Notes: a model not told the origin generated them from the sequence alone. A stretch of 64,000 bases of DNA from Candidatus Binatus soli (GCA_002479255.1 DLMJ01000049.1:1-64000); one strand, 5' to 3'; shown: positions 43,732-54,032, counted from the stretch's first letter. Made by a program: numbers and translations.

Positions 43732-44352
43732 CTACGCGAACATCTCCGGCTCGCGCGATCGCAGCCACACCAGCCCGCGATACATATAGTGTACGAACGA
43801 CGCCGCGGTGACCGCGACCGTTGCGATTAGCAGCGCATTGAAATCTTCGGGCCAGTGGTTTCCGGCTCGCGCCAGCACGGCGATCACGCACCCCAACTGC
43901 AGAACCGTGCTCAGCTTGCCAATAAAACTCGGCCGGACCGGCACCCGCTCGCCGGTGAAGAACGAAATCATCAAGTAGCCGACGACGATTACGATGTCGC
44001 GGATCAGGACCACGCTCAGCAGGTAGCCGGGCAACTCGCCGCCGATCGTCAGAACGACGAACGCCGACACCAGCATCAACTTGTCCGCGAATGGATCGAG
44101 AAACGCCCCCAGTTCAGTGCGCCAGTCGAACCACCTCGCGAGCGTGCCGTCGAGTCCGTCGGTCACCGCGGCCGCGACAAAGACATACAGCGCCGCCGTG
44201 TAGCGTTGGCGGGTTAGAAATGTCAGGAAGATCGGAATCGAACCGATCCGGCACAGGGTCAGAAAGTTGGGCAGATTCAGCAGATTGCCGTACGAGGGCG
44301 CGGGCTGCGCGCTGTGATGCGCATGGACGCGAGTATGTGAAGGCGCTGCCAT
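43732..44352 (-). CDS. pgsA: CDP-alcohol phosphatidyltransferase (PgsA-like)
   Basis: 206-residue membrane protein. The motif D-G-x2-D-G-x2-A-R-x8-G-x3-D-x3-D is present as VTDGLDGTLARWFDWRTELG and AFLDPFADK. NLPNFLTLCRIG at the start is typical of CDP-diacylglycerol-glycerol-3-phosphate phosphatidyltransferases. A His-rich N-terminal extension of about 25 residues precedes it. Follows hflX by 24 bp. Confidence 0.85.
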   Translation of the reverse strand: MAAPSHTRVHAHHSAQPAPSYGNLLNLPNFLTLCRIGSIPIFLTFLTRQRYTAALYVFVAAAVTDGLDGTLARWFDWRTELGAFLDPFADKLMLVSAFVVLTIGGELPGYLLSVVLIRDIVIVVGYLMISFFTGERVPVRPSFIGKLSTVLQLGCVIAVLARAGNHWPEDFNALLIATVAVTAASFVHYMYRGLVWLRSREPEMFA

Positions 44353-44376
44353 CGTTGAATCGGCTTCAACGCGCGG

Positions 44377-45699
44377 TCAGATTACGGCGTCCGCAGCCTT
44401 GCGCAGGCGCCCCGCGACGGGCGCGCTGACGCGGGCCCGCACCGAAACCAGGCCGTCGCGGTACTCCTCGCTTAGCACTTCTCCATCCCGTCGCGCCATT
44501 GCCACCAGGTCGCCGCGCCGGGCCGGGAACGTGACCGACACTTCCTCGCGCGAGCCGCCGAGATGGCGCCCGATAGCGTCGAGCAAATCGTCGAGACCCT
44601 CGCCCTTCAGCGCCGAGATCGAGACTGTGTCGTGCGCGCCGTTTCCATGCGGCGGGTTTTCGGCCAGGTCGGCTTTGTTCATGACGACGATACGCGGCAC
44701 CGCGCCCGCGCCGATTTCCTGGAGCACTTCGTCGACAATCGTCATCCTTTCTGCCACCAGCGGCGAGCTCCCATCGACCACGTGCAGCAGCATCGTCGCG
44801 GTACGCACTTCCTCGAGCGTGGCCTTGAACGCGTCGATCAGCATATGGGGCAGGCGATGGATGAAGCCTACCGTATCGACAATCATCACGTTCATCTTGC
44901 CCGGCAGCTTCAGGCGCCGAATCGTCGGATCGAGCGTCGAGAACGGACGATCGGCGACCTCAACGCCGGCGTCGGTCAGCGCGTTCATCAGCGTGGACTT
45001 GCCCGAGTTCGTGTAACCCACCAGCGCGACGGTCGGATAGGGAACCTCGAGGCGGCGCTGGCGCTGAATCGTGCGCGTGCGTTCGACCTCACCCAGCCGC
45101 GCTTTCAGGCGGGTGAGCCGCTCGCGCAGCCGCCGCCGGTCGACCTCGAGCTGCGTTTCTCCGGGTCCGCGCGTACCCACGCCGCCGCCTCCCGCGCCGC
45201 CCCCGCGAACGCGCGAAAGATGCGACCACTGCCGCGTCAGCCGGGGCTGCAGGTAGCTGAGCTGCGCGATCTCGACTTGCAGCTTGCCCTCGAGCGTATG
45301 CGCGCGCTGCGCGAATATATCGAGAATCAGCTGGCTGCGATCGATCACGCGGATCTTGAGTTCGTTTTCTAGATTGCGCGCCTGCGCGGGGCTGAGCGCA
45401 TCGTCGAAAATCGCAAGCGACGCGCCCTTCGCAAGCGCCAGCTCGCGCACTTCGGCGGCTTTGCCTTTGCCGATAAAGGTGCGCGGGTCGGGGGCTTTCA
45501 GGCGCTGGCGAACGACTCCGGCGATTTCCGCGCCGGCGCTTTCGGTCAGGGCTTTGAGTTCGTCGAGCGATTCTTCGCTGCCGATTCCCGCTTCGGTACC
45601 GAGTTCGATCCCGACCAGGATGGCGCTTTCGTGATGCTCGTGGGCGACGTCGTAGGATTTTGCCAGATTGTTATACCTCGATCGCGTAAAACTTATCAT
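44377..45699 (-). CDS. hflX: GTPase HflX
   Basis: Ribosome-associated GTPase that splits stalled or inactive ribosomes in E. coli. N-terminal domain (FIGKGKAAEVRELA, VFDDALSPAQARNLE-like segment), the coiled helical GRGGGAGGGG/RGPGETQLEVDRRRLRERL region, then the G domain: G1 ALVGYTNSGKSTLMNAL, G3 DTVGFIHRLPH, G4 NKAD. 440 residues. Follows dnaE by 71 bp. Confidence 0.95.
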   Translation of the reverse strand: MISFTRSRYNNLAKSYDVAHEHHESAILVGIELGTEAGIGSEESLDELKALTESAGAEIAGVVRQRLKAPDPRTFIGKGKAAEVRELALAKGASLAIFDDALSPAQARNLENELKIRVIDRSQLILDIFAQRAHTLEGKLQVEIAQLSYLQPRLTRQWSHLSRVRGGGAGGGGVGTRGPGETQLEVDRRRLRERLTRLKARLGEVERTRTIQRQRRLEVPYPTVALVGYTNSGKSTLMNALTDAGVEVADRPFSTLDPTIRRLKLPGKMNVMIVDTVGFIHRLPHMLIDAFKATLEEVRTATMLLHVVDGSSPLVAERMTIVDEVLQEIGAGAVPRIVVMNKADLAENPPHGNGAHDTVSISALKGEGLDDLLDAIGRHLGGSREEVSVTFPARRGDLVAMARRDGEVLSEEYRDGLVSVRARVSAPVAGRLRKAADAVI

Positions 45700-45770
45700 T
45701 TCAGTCTATCAGATATTCGCGATCCTCGGTACGCCCCCGCCCCGCTCGCTCGACCAGCGTGCCCGTGCTC

Positions 45771-48700
45771 TCATCTCAACTCGACGGCGCCGGGAGAGAA
45801 AATCTGCTCCATCTCCGCGATGAACGTATCGGTCGGCGTCACGCGATAGCTGTCGCCCAGCAGCATCACCGCCTCGCGGCCGTCCTCCAGGCTCAGATGC
45901 AGGTACGTCATCGACTTGCCGCGATACCGCGAGAGCATCGCCTTGAGCGCATCGAGGCCGCCGTTTTCGAGCCGGCTCATCGGAGCCGTGATCCGCACCT
46001 CGCGGATCGAATCGAGCAGCGCCGAATCCAGCGGCACCAGGCTTTCGAGGATTATCTGCGCGCGCTCGTCGTCAACGTCGAGCTTGCCGCGCGCGACCAC
46101 CGGCTCGTCGCCCATGATAATCGCCTCGAACTTCTGATAGGTCTCCGACCATGCGATCGCCTCGACCGCGCCTTCGCGATCCTCGAGCGAAAAAGTCGCG
46201 TAACGCTTGCCCGACTTGTTGTTCTTCAGTTTCACGGCGTGGATCACGCCGGCTATCTGGACCGGGCTTCCGTCGGGCGCGGCGGACAGATCGGCGGTCG
46301 TGACTTTGCTGATTCGTGCGAGGTCGCGATCGTACTTGTCCAGCGGATGCGCCGTGATGTAGAAGCCGAGCGCTTCTTTTTCGAATTTCAGTTTCTCTCT
46401 GGCATCCCATTCGGGAATCGGCTCGCGCGCCGCCAGCTTGGGCACTTTTACTGCGCCCCCGAACAGGCCAATCTGGTTTTTCTCCGCGTCGCTTTGCGCC
46501 TTCTGCGCGAGTTTGATCGCCTGCTCCGCCTCGGCCATCAGCGCGGCGCGCACCGCGCTCACTGAATCGAACGCGCCGCACTTGATCAGCGCATCGAGCA
46601 CGCGGCGGCTGATCAGTTGGGTGCCTACGCGCATGCAGAAATCCGCCATGCTCTCGAACGGACCGTTTGCCTCGCGCTCCGCGATAATCGCCTCCGCCGG
46701 CTTGCTGCCGACGCCGCGAATTGCCGCCAGGCCAAAGCGAATCGCGCCGCCCGCCACCGTGAATTTCACCCGGCTCTGATTAACGTCGGGCGGCAGGATC
46801 GCAATCTTCATGTCGCGCAGTGCCGCGATGTTCTTGTAGGTCTTGTCGACGTCGTCCATGTCGAGCGACATCAGCGCCGCCATGAACTCGTGCGGGTAGT
46901 GCGCCTTCAGGTATGCGGTCGTGTAGGTGGTCAGCGCATACGCGGCGGCGTGCGACCGGTTGAATCCATACGATGCGAACGTTTCGATCTTTTCGAAGAT
47001 CGAATTGGCGAGCACGGCATTGACGCCATTTTTCTTCGCGCCCTCGATAAACCGCTCGCGCTCCTTTTCCATCACGGCATGGTTCTTTTTGCCCATCGCC
47101 GCGCGCAGGATGTCGGCCTGTTCGAGCGAGTATCCCGCCAGTGCCTGCGCCGCGCGCATCACCTGTTCCTGGTACACGATAACGCCGTAAGTATCGCGCA
47201 GCACCGGCTCCAGGAGCGGGTGATCGTACTCAACCGGCTCCTTGCCGTGCTTGCGATCCACGTAGTGCTGGACCATCGTCTTGCCGTCCTGGATCGCGTC
47301 GAGCGGACCGGGACGAAACAGCGAGCCCGCTGCGATCACGTCGTCGAAGCAGGTCGGCTTGAGCTCGGTGATAAACCGGCGCATCCCCGAGCTTTCCAGC
47401 TGGAACACGCCGACCGTGTCGCCGCGCGAGAGCATCTTGTAGGTGTCGGCGTCGTCCAGGCGCAGCCGGTTCAGGTCCGGTGGCGCCTTGCCGCCGGCCT
47501 TGATCAGCGCGAGCGTGTCGGCGATCAGCGTCAGGTTCTTGAGCGCGAGGAAGTCGAACTTGATCAGCCCGATTTCCTCGACGCCCTTCATCGAATACTG
47601 CGTGATAGCCAGCGCGGCTTCGTCGCGTTCCTTGTCCACGTACAGCGGCACCAGGTCGGTGAGCGGCTGATCGGAAATGACGACGCCCGCCGCGTGGCGC
47701 GACGCGTGGCGCAGCAGGCCTTCGAGCTTGAACGCGTAGTTGAAAAGATCGGGATGCAGTTTGCGCTCGGCCTTGAGCCGCGGCTCCATCTCAAGCGCGT
47801 CGGCGAGCGGAAAATCGCGGCCCTGCTTGGGCGCCGGATATAGCTTGACGATTTTGTCGGTCTCGGCGAACGACAGTCCGAGCACACGGCCGACGTCGCG
47901 GATCGCCTGCTTGCCCTTGATCGTTCCAAACGTGATTATCTGCGCGACGTGATCGTCGCCGTACTTCTTGCGCACGTAATCGAGCACCTCGTCGCGCCGC
48001 TCGAAGCAAAAGTCCACGTCGATGTCGGGCATCGACTTACGCCCCGGATTCAGCCATCGCTCGAACAGCAGCCGATGCTCGACGGGATCGACCTCGGTGA
48101 TTCCCAGCGCGTACGAGACCAGGCTGCCGACCACCGAGCCGCGGCCGGGACCGACCGGAATTCCAAGCCCGCGCGCGTAGCCGATAAAGTCGGCGACGAT
48201 CAGCATATAGCCCGCGAAGCCCATGTCGCGGATTACCGGAATCTCGCGATCGATGCGTTCCTGGTACTGCGACTCGTCGAAATCGGCGCGGCGCGCGCGG
48301 ATCTCCGCCAGGCGGGCGGTCAACCCCTCGCGCGCTCGCCGCTCCATCTCGGCGTCGAGGTCAACGCCCGGACCGGACTTGAAAACCGGGAAATGAAACT
48401 TGCCGAATTCGAATTCGAAATCGATTCGCCGCGCAATCTCGACGCTGTTGCGCAACTCTTCAGCGTCGGCGCCGAATGCGCTCGCCATCTCGTCGGGCGT
48501 CTTGACGTAAAGTTCGTCGGTATCGAAACGCCATCGCGTCTCATCGGCCATCGTCTTGCCGGTCTGGATGCAGAGCAGGACTTCGTGCGCCTTGGCGTCT
48601 TCGCGATGCAGGTAATGGCAATCATTGGTCGCGACCAGCGGCAGCCCGACCTGTTTGCCGATTTCGCGCAGCGCCTCGTTGTACGGCGAATGGAGCTTGT

Positions 48701-49244
48701 TGTCCTGGAGTTCGAGATAGTAGCGGCCCGGAAACATTTTAGCGTACGACTCGGCGGTCTCGCGCGCCTTGTCCATGCGATCCTGCCGGAGCCATCGCGC
48801 GATCTCGCCTGACAGGCAGCCCGACAGCACGATCAATCCGCCGGACAGCTCGGCGAGGATTTCCTTGTCGATGCGCGGTTTGTAGTAGAGCCCGTCCTGG
48901 TACGCGGTCGTGAGCAGCTTGCAGAGATTTCGGTAACCTTCACGATTCTGCGCGAGCAGGATCAGATGAAAGTTGCCGCCGCCGTCGAAGTCGTCGCTGC
49001 GCGGAACTTGCGTGCGATCGGTGCGCTTGCCCGGCGCGAGGTACGCCTCGCATCCAATGATCGGCTTGACTCCGGCTGCCCTGGCCTTCTGATAAAACTC
49101 GACCGCGCCGAACATGTTGCCATGATCGGTTATCGCGATCGCTTCCATCCCCGACGCCTTGGCGTGATCGATGAGCGGCCCGATTTTGTTGGCGCCGTCG
49201 AGGAGGCTGTACTGCGTGTGGACGTGAAGATGGACGAAACTCAT
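45771..49244 (-). CDS. dnaE: DNA polymerase III subunit alpha
   Basis: Replicative polymerase catalytic subunit, 1157 residues. PHP domain at the start (FVHLHVHTQYSLLDGANKI is in part diagnostic), polymerase palm with PDIDVDFCFERRDEV, and GRGSVVGSLVSYALGIT. The beta-binding and OB-fold regions follow (VQIAGVIHAVKLKNNKSG), with the tail to GAVELR. The start is set at ATG 49244 because upstream sequence in frame is unrelated. DnaE1 type. Confidence 0.96.
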   Translation of the reverse strand: MSFVHLHVHTQYSLLDGANKIGPLIDHAKASGMEAIAITDHGNMFGAVEFYQKARAAGVKPIIGCEAYLAPGKRTDRTQVPRSDDFDGGGNFHLILLAQNREGYRNLCKLLTTAYQDGLYYKPRIDKEILAELSGGLIVLSGCLSGEIARWLRQDRMDKARETAESYAKMFPGRYYLELQDNKLHSPYNEALREIGKQVGLPLVATNDCHYLHREDAKAHEVLLCIQTGKTMADETRWRFDTDELYVKTPDEMASAFGADAEELRNSVEIARRIDFEFEFGKFHFPVFKSGPGVDLDAEMERRAREGLTARLAEIRARRADFDESQYQERIDREIPVIRDMGFAGYMLIVADFIGYARGLGIPVGPGRGSVVGSLVSYALGITEVDPVEHRLLFERWLNPGRKSMPDIDVDFCFERRDEVLDYVRKKYGDDHVAQIITFGTIKGKQAIRDVGRVLGLSFAETDKIVKLYPAPKQGRDFPLADALEMEPRLKAERKLHPDLFNYAFKLEGLLRHASRHAAGVVISDQPLTDLVPLYVDKERDEAALAITQYSMKGVEEIGLIKFDFLALKNLTLIADTLALIKAGGKAPPDLNRLRLDDADTYKMLSRGDTVGVFQLESSGMRRFITELKPTCFDDVIAAGSLFRPGPLDAIQDGKTMVQHYVDRKHGKEPVEYDHPLLEPVLRDTYGVIVYQEQVMRAAQALAGYSLEQADILRAAMGKKNHAVMEKERERFIEGAKKNGVNAVLANSIFEKIETFASYGFNRSHAAAYALTTYTTAYLKAHYPHEFMAALMSLDMDDVDKTYKNIAALRDMKIAILPPDVNQSRVKFTVAGGAIRFGLAAIRGVGSKPAEAIIAEREANGPFESMADFCMRVGTQLISRRVLDALIKCGAFDSVSAVRAALMAEAEQAIKLAQKAQSDAEKNQIGLFGGAVKVPKLAAREPIPEWDAREKLKFEKEALGFYITAHPLDKYDRDLARISKVTTADLSAAPDGSPVQIAGVIHAVKLKNNKSGKRYATFSLEDREGAVEAIAWSETYQKFEAIIMGDEPVVARGKLDVDDERAQIILESLVPLDSALLDSIREVRITAPMSRLENGGLDALKAMLSRYRGKSMTYLHLSLEDGREAVMLLGDSYRVTPTDTFIAEMEQIFSPGAVELR

Positions 49245-49355
49245 AGCGGCCCTCCCCCTGCACCGGACTTGCAGCCTGCGCTGCCCGCCCGTTCCCCTCA
49301 CATCTGTATTGCTCGCGCGCGCCGCTTGTTTCGCGACGCGCGCGAGCGCCAACTG

Positions 49356-50081
49356 CTACTTCTTTTTTTCCGCCGCCTCGGGCTTCTTCGCAGCCTTGTC
49401 CTTGTCGCCGCCTTCTTTGGCTGCACCCTCCGCGGGCGCTGCCGCGGCGCCTTCGACCGGCGCACCCTCGACAACCGCGCCTTCGACCGGTTCCACCACC
49501 GCGGCGACTACCACTTCCTCAACCGTCGGCGGCAGCACGGTGACCACTGGATAATCGGTGTCGAAGATCGGCTTGACGTTGCCGGGGAACTTGACCGCCG
49601 AGACGTGAACGACCTCGTGTATGTCAACTTCAGAAACATCAACCTCGATCGAATCTGGAATCTCCAGCGGCAGGCATTCCACCGTAGCGGTGCGCTCGAG
49701 CGGCGCCAGTATCCCGCCGTTGGCGAGGCCTTTGGCCTTGCCCGTGAACTTGAGCGCCACTTCGACGCGAATCGGCCGCTTGAGATCCACCTCGTACAGA
49801 TCCGCGTGCAGGATCTCGCCCGACACCGGCGCGCGCTGCACGTCCTTGAAAATCACGTACCTGCCGTCGATCTCCGCGGTGCTCGACTTGAGCTTGATGA
49901 TGCGCGTGTGCGCGGCCGCCGAAATCCTGGCCTTCAGTTCCAGGCGATCGATCGCCAGGGGCATCGGCGCAGTCGTGGGTCCGTACAATATTGCGGGCAC
50001 GCGGCCATTGCGCCGCAGCGCGTTGTTCTGACCCTTGGGTCGGGTGGCGCGTTTCTCGCAGGCTAGTTCACCGGTCTCCAT
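49356..50081 (-). CDS. rplY: 50S ribosomal protein L25/general stress protein Ctc
   Basis: 241 residues with both L25 domains: N-terminal 5S rRNA-binding part (LRRNGRVPAILYGP) and the C-terminal TL5-like domain (LPLEIPDSIEVDVSEVDIHE). The last 50 residues are Ala/Glu/Lys/Val-rich low complexity. Lies 27 bp after prs, the frequent prs-rplY pairing. Confidence 0.93.
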   Translation of the reverse strand: METGELACEKRATRPKGQNNALRRNGRVPAILYGPTTAPMPLAIDRLELKARISAAAHTRIIKLKSSTAEIDGRYVIFKDVQRAPVSGEILHADLYEVDLKRPIRVEVALKFTGKAKGLANGGILAPLERTATVECLPLEIPDSIEVDVSEVDIHEVVHVSAVKFPGNVKPIFDTDYPVVTVLPPTVEEVVVAAVVEPVEGAVVEGAPVEGAAAAPAEGAAKEGGDKDKAAKKPEAAEKKK

Positions 50082-50108
50082 TGTGTCCTCGCTTGATGGT
50101 TCGCGCGC

Positions 50109-51068
50109 TCATGCAAAGAGCGAGCTTACCGACTCCTCATTATGAATTCGCTTGACTGCTTCCGCCAGCAGGCCCGCGACCGACAGCACCCGGAGCTTGG
50201 TGAGTTCGGCCTGTGCCTTGGCGCGCAGCGGGATAGTGTTGGTCGTAACAATTTCAGTGATGTTCGATTTATTCAGGCGATCGCAGGCCGGATCCGACAG
50301 GATCGGATGCGTCGCGACTGCGATTACTTCCGACGCGCCGGCGTTGGCGACCACCTTGGCCGCCTCCGTGATGGTGCCGGCGGTATCGATCATGTCGTCA
50401 ACCAGCAGCGCGATCGAGTCCTTCACTTCGCCGACCAGTTGCATCTCGGCGACTTCGCTCGCACGCCGGCGGCGCTTGTCGATGATCGCGAGGTTCGCGT
50501 TGAGCCGCCGCGCGTAGGCGCGCGCGCGTTCCACGCCGCCCGCGTCGGGCGACACCACCGAAACCTTCTTTCCTTCGATGCGCTTGCGCAGGTAGCTGAT
50601 CAACACCGGCATCGCGTACAGGTTGTCCACCGGAATGTTGAAGAAGCCTTGAATTTGCCCGGCGTGCAGATCCACCGTGAGCACGCGATTCACGCCCGCG
50701 GTCGTGATCAGGTCGGCTACCACCTTTGCGCTGATCGGCACGCGCGGCGCAACCTTGCGATCCTGCCGGGCATAGCCGAAGTACGGGATCACCGCCGTGA
50801 TGCGCCCGGCCGACGCGCGCCGCAGCGCATCGGTGAGCAGGATCAGCTCCATCAGGTTCTCGTTGGGCGGCGTGCATGTCGACTGGATGACGAAGCAATC
50901 GCCACCGCGCACGTTTTCGCGGATTTCGACCATCACTTCGCCGTCGGGAAAGCGGCCAACCTCGGCTTCACCCATCTTCACGCCGAGATGCTCCGTCACC
51001 TCGCGCGCGAGCGCGGGGTTGGAGTTCCCGGCGAAAACTTCGAGTTGGTCCTTGACCCTGTCCGACAT
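50109..51068 (-). CDS. prs: Ribose-phosphate pyrophosphokinase
   Basis: Makes PRPP from ribose-5-phosphate and ATP. 319 residues with [13 protein letters not shown], the flexible loop [32 protein letters not shown] and the PRPP-binding [15 protein letters not shown] 51068 is 8 nt from GGGGG (51077-51081); a TTG two codons upstream has no such spacing. Downstream of tRNA-Gln, upstream of rplY. Confidence 0.96.
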   Translation of the reverse strand: MSDRVKDQLEVFAGNSNPALAREVTEHLGVKMGEAEVGRFPDGEVMVEIRENVRGGDCFVIQSTCTPPNENLMELILLTDALRRASAGRITAVIPYFGYARQDRKVAPRVPISAKVVADLITTAGVNRVLTVDLHAGQIQGFFNIPVDNLYAMPVLISYLRKRIEGKKVSVVSPDAGGVERARAYARRLNANLAIIDKRRRRASEVAEMQLVGEVKDSIALLVDDMIDTAGTITEAAKVVANAGASEVIAVATHPILSDPACDRLNKSNITEIVTTNTIPLRAKAQAELTKLRVLSVAGLLAEAVKRIHNEESVSSLFA

Positions 51069-51132
51069 CTTCAATTCCCCCGCGTCGTGATCATCATGCG
51101 ATTCCTCAAGTACCTCAAATTATCGCGCAGAT

Positions 51133-51208
51133 TGGCTGGGCGGGAAGGATTCGAACCTTCGAATGCCAGGTCCAAAGCCTGGTGCCTTACCAGCTTGGCG
51201 ACCGCCCA
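51133..51208 (-). tRNA. tRNA-Gln (UUG)
   Basis: Cloverleaf on the minus strand: acceptor TGGGCGG/CCGCCCA, D arm GCC/GGC, anticodon stem CCAGG/CCTGG with loop CTTTGGA (anticodon TTG), T arm GAAGG/CCTTC. The 3' CCA is encoded. It lies between ispE and prs on the same strand, so it is probably processed from a longer transcript. Confidence 0.95.
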
Positions 51209-51500
51209 GCGCATTTGGATTCAAAGGCTCAGGGCCCGCGCTTCTCCCAACCAGACAGTTAAAACTAACCGCCGGCGAAACGCCATGTATGGGCGCTCAG
51301 CCGGCGAATCTCGAGCAATCCAATCTATTCGGACCGAACCGCCGCGGGACCGCACTGCACAACTGTCGCGGCGAACCTGCCCGGACTTCGACTTTAGCAG
51401 CCGGTGTGCAGGAATTGCGATGTTATTGATGCGGTTTTTCGCTGTCAATCCGTCGCCCCTGCGACCATGCACAGCCCCGGTGCGCTTGCTGGATTTCAGG
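51209..51500 (-). other. Leader region between ispE and tRNA-Gln
   Basis: 292 bp with no gene supported. It holds a promoter near its ispE end, listed separately. The predicted transcript would carry about 200 nt before the tRNA. No conserved RNA recognised. Confidence 0.5.
51420..51448 (-). promoter_or_regulatory. Sigma-70-like promoter for tRNA-Gln-prs-rplY
   Basis: -35 TTGACA (51443-51448) and -10 TAACAT (51420-51425), spacer 17 bp, on the minus strand, 52 bp after the ispE stop. It is the best-matching promoter noticed in the window and would give prs expression independent of ispE. Confidence 0.65.
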
Positions 51501-52412
51501 CTACCTGGCGTCAGATTCGCCATCGGATTCGCCGTCGGTATTACCATCCAGGGTCGTCGCCGCAATCACCTTTGCGAACGGCGCACGCCGGCGGATCTTC
51601 ATCGCCGCGCTTTCGGCCGCGTTGGTCGAATCAAATACGCCAAAGACCGCTCCGCCGCTGCCCGACATTTGCGCCGCGCGAGCGCCCGAATCTTCAAGCA
51701 ATCCTTTAAGGCGGCTAATCTCGGGAAACTGCGCGATCGCGACCGCGGCCAGGTCGTTTACCGCGATCTCTGCGGAGATATCGCCCTGCGCGATCGACGC
51801 GATGTGCGCGTCGGGCGCCGCACCGCTCCATCCCGCGGGCTCGAGCGCGCGAAAGATTGCGGCGGTCGAAACCTCGAACGGCGGCACGGCGATAACTATG
51901 GGCCATCGCGGGACTCCCGCGATGGCCACAATCCGCTCGCCGATACCCGTTACCCGCGACGGGCGCGGATCGAGAAAAAATGGCACGTCGGCGCCGAGCG
52001 AAAGCGCGATTCGACGCAGCCTGCTCGCCGCGGCTTCGTCGGTGAGCTGCGCCGCCGCCGCCATCATGCACAATATCGTGGCGGCGTCGCTCGATCCGCC
52101 GCCGAGTCCAGCGCCCACCGGGATGCGTTTTTTCAAATCGATCGACACGTCGGCGATCAAATCGAATTCGCTCATGAATGAGCGCGCGGCGCGTGCCGCC
52201 AGATTGTTCCGGCTCCTGGCGAGTTCCGGCAAGTCGCAGTTGACGGTGACCGAGGGATCGTCCGCGGCGCGGATTTCGACGCGAATTTCGTCAGCGAGCG
52301 AGACCGGCAGAAACACCGAGTCGAGTTCGTGATAGCCGTCGCCACGGCGCCCGGTCACGCGCAGGAACAAATTGATCTTCGCGCACGAGCGCCCGGACAG
52401 CTCCGTTACCAT
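51501..52412 (-). CDS. ispE: 4-diphosphocytidyl-2-C-methyl-D-erythritol kinase
   Basis: GHMP kinase of the MEP isoprenoid pathway. N-terminal AKINLFLRVTGRRGDGYHEL, ATP-binding PVGAGLGGGSSDAAT, and the C-terminal MSGSGGAVFGVF. 303 residues. Follows a small membrane protein gene by 10 bp. Confidence 0.94.
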   Translation of the reverse strand: MVTELSGRSCAKINLFLRVTGRRGDGYHELDSVFLPVSLADEIRVEIRAADDPSVTVNCDLPELARSRNNLAARAARSFMSEFDLIADVSIDLKKRIPVGAGLGGGSSDAATILCMMAAAAQLTDEAAASRLRRIALSLGADVPFFLDPRPSRVTGIGERIVAIAGVPRWPIVIAVPPFEVSTAAIFRALEPAGWSGAAPDAHIASIAQGDISAEIAVNDLAAVAIAQFPEISRLKGLLEDSGARAAQMSGSGGAVFGVFDSTNAAESAAMKIRRRAPFAKVIAATTLDGNTDGESDGESDAR

Positions 52413-52422
52413 TGTAGAAATT

Positions 52423-52854
52423 CTATTGCGGAGCCCGTGGAGCGCCCGGCAACCCGCGCGGCAGCCGCGCGTCCTCCTCGGGGCGGCGAAACGCGCGGCG
52501 CGAATCCTGCTGAATCACGCTGATAAAGCCCAGCAAGGTGACCAGCAGTCCAAGCAACACCATCGCGCGACCCGCCAGAAATACCGCGTGATAAAAATCC
52601 GTCCGCGCCGTCGCGTACGACGCCTGCCGTTGCTCAGCCGTGAGCGGTTCGAGGACCGCAGCGCCACCCGCGCCCTCATCGAGTTCGTCGAAACTCCGAT
52701 AGTCCGTTGCGGCGGCCGGTTGCGTGCGCGCGATGATCATCCGGCTGTAAGTCTCGGTCCGTTCCAGCCCGATGCCCCAGTTGGCGGCGCCCAGCAGGAT
52801 CAGCGCGAGGCCGGTCACGATTTTCCAGTCAGTGTAGATGTCAGGAAGCTTCAT
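52423..52854 (-). CDS. Hypothetical membrane protein
   Basis: 143 residues with two hydrophobic segments (about 10-28, IVTGLALILLGAANWGIGL, and 92-113, VFLAGRAMVLLGLLVTLLGF) joined by a polar loop of about 60 residues, and a basic, Pro/Arg-rich C-terminus. No family recognised. Upstream of ispE by 10 bp and divergent from meaB, so it is probably co-transcribed with ispE. Confidence 0.65.
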   Translation of the reverse strand: MKLPDIYTDWKIVTGLALILLGAANWGIGLERTETYSRMIIARTQPAAATDYRSFDELDEGAGGAAVLEPLTAEQRQASYATARTDFYHAVFLAGRAMVLLGLLVTLLGFISVIQQDSRRAFRRPEEDARLPRGLPGAPRAPQ

Positions 52855-52978
52855 TCCGTGAACTGAGACTAAAGCGCGGACGCAGGGAAAACAATGCCGC
52901 CCGCCGCGATCTATTCACCGGCGGGGGTTTTGTTGCGCCGCCCGATCGCAAGCCGCTATCATGACTGGACAAGCTCGT

Positions 52979-54019
52979 ATGCCTGCTGAATCCCGACCCA
53001 ATTCCGCCGAGTCCGCCGCGACTGTCCAGACCACAAACGCGCGGCTGGACGCGCTGCTCAAGCGTTTCGAGGCGGGCGAGATGCGCGCGCTGGCTCAGCT
53101 GATCACGATGGTCGAGAATCGCGCTCCCGAGTCGAGCGCGATCATCGAGCGAATCTACGCAAAAGCCGGCCGCGCACAGGTGGTCGGAATAACCGGGCCG
53201 CCGGGCGCTGGAAAATCGACGCTCGTCAACCATCTGATCGCGAAGTATCGGGCGCTCGGCAAAAAAATTGCCATCCTCGCCATCGATCCGTCGAGCCCGT
53301 TCTCCGGCGGCGCCGTCCTTGGCGATCGCGTCCGCATGACCGACCATTACAAGGACGCCGGCGTGTATATCCGCAGCCTCGCATCACGCGGAAGCCACGG
53401 CGGACTCAGCCGCGCGGCGCGCGAAATCGTCAAACTGCTCGACGCTTACGGCAGCGACGTGATCATTATCGAGACCGTCGGCGTGGGACAGACCGAACTT
53501 TCGATAATGGATTTGGCCGACACCACCGTTGTCGTTACCGTGCCCGAGGCGGGCGACGCCGTGCAGGTGATGAAGGCCGGGCTGAACGAAATCGCCGACG
53601 TCTTCGTCGTCAACAAGGCCGACCGCGAAGGGGCCGATCGGGTCAAGGCCGAGCTGGAACTTGGCGTGCACCTGCGCTCCGGCGACGGATGGCGGCCGCC
53701 GGTGCTGCTCACGCAGGCCGCAACCGATAAAGGTGTCGACGCAGTCGTCAGCGCGATTGCAAAGCACGGCGAATACCTGCGCGCACATATCGATTCGGCG
53801 CGCGAGTCCGAGCGCCGCACCCGCGAGTTCGTGGAGGTTCTGTCGGCGGAACTGGAGGAGCGCGCCGCACGCGCCGTCGCCGACGGTGGCGCACAGGGCG
53901 TGCTCGACGAGATTCGCGCGGGCAAACTGAACCCTTACAGCGCCGCGCGCCGTATAATTGAAGACCGCAAGTCGTTGATCGATTTGCTCCACAACGGCAG
54001 CTCCAAACGCGCCGACTGA
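52979..54019 (+). CDS. meaB: MeaB/ArgK-family P-loop GTPase
   Basis: G3E-family GTPase; family members protect or load adenosylcobalamin for methylmalonyl-CoA mutase. Walker A GITGPPGAGKSTLVNHL, DPSSPFSGGAVLGDRVRM, ETVGVGQTE and NKADR are all present. Two starts are possible: ATG 52961 overlaps a TATCAT that could be a -10, with TTGCGC 18 bp upstream; ATG 52979 is preferred for that reason. About 346 residues. No mutase gene lies in the window. Confidence 0.88.
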   Translation: MPAESRPNSAESAATVQTTNARLDALLKRFEAGEMRALAQLITMVENRAPESSAIIERIYAKAGRAQVVGITGPPGAGKSTLVNHLIAKYRALGKKIAILAIDPSSPFSGGAVLGDRVRMTDHYKDAGVYIRSLASRGSHGGLSRAAREIVKLLDAYGSDVIIIETVGVGQTELSIMDLADTTVVVTVPEAGDAVQVMKAGLNEIADVFVVNKADREGADRVKAELELGVHLRSGDGWRPPVLLTQAATDKGVDAVVSAIAKHGEYLRAHIDSARESERRTREFVEVLSAELEERAARAVADGGAQGVLDEIRAGKLNPYSAARRIIEDRKSLIDLLHNGSSKRAD

Positions 54020-54032
54020 CGCCGGCCTCGCG

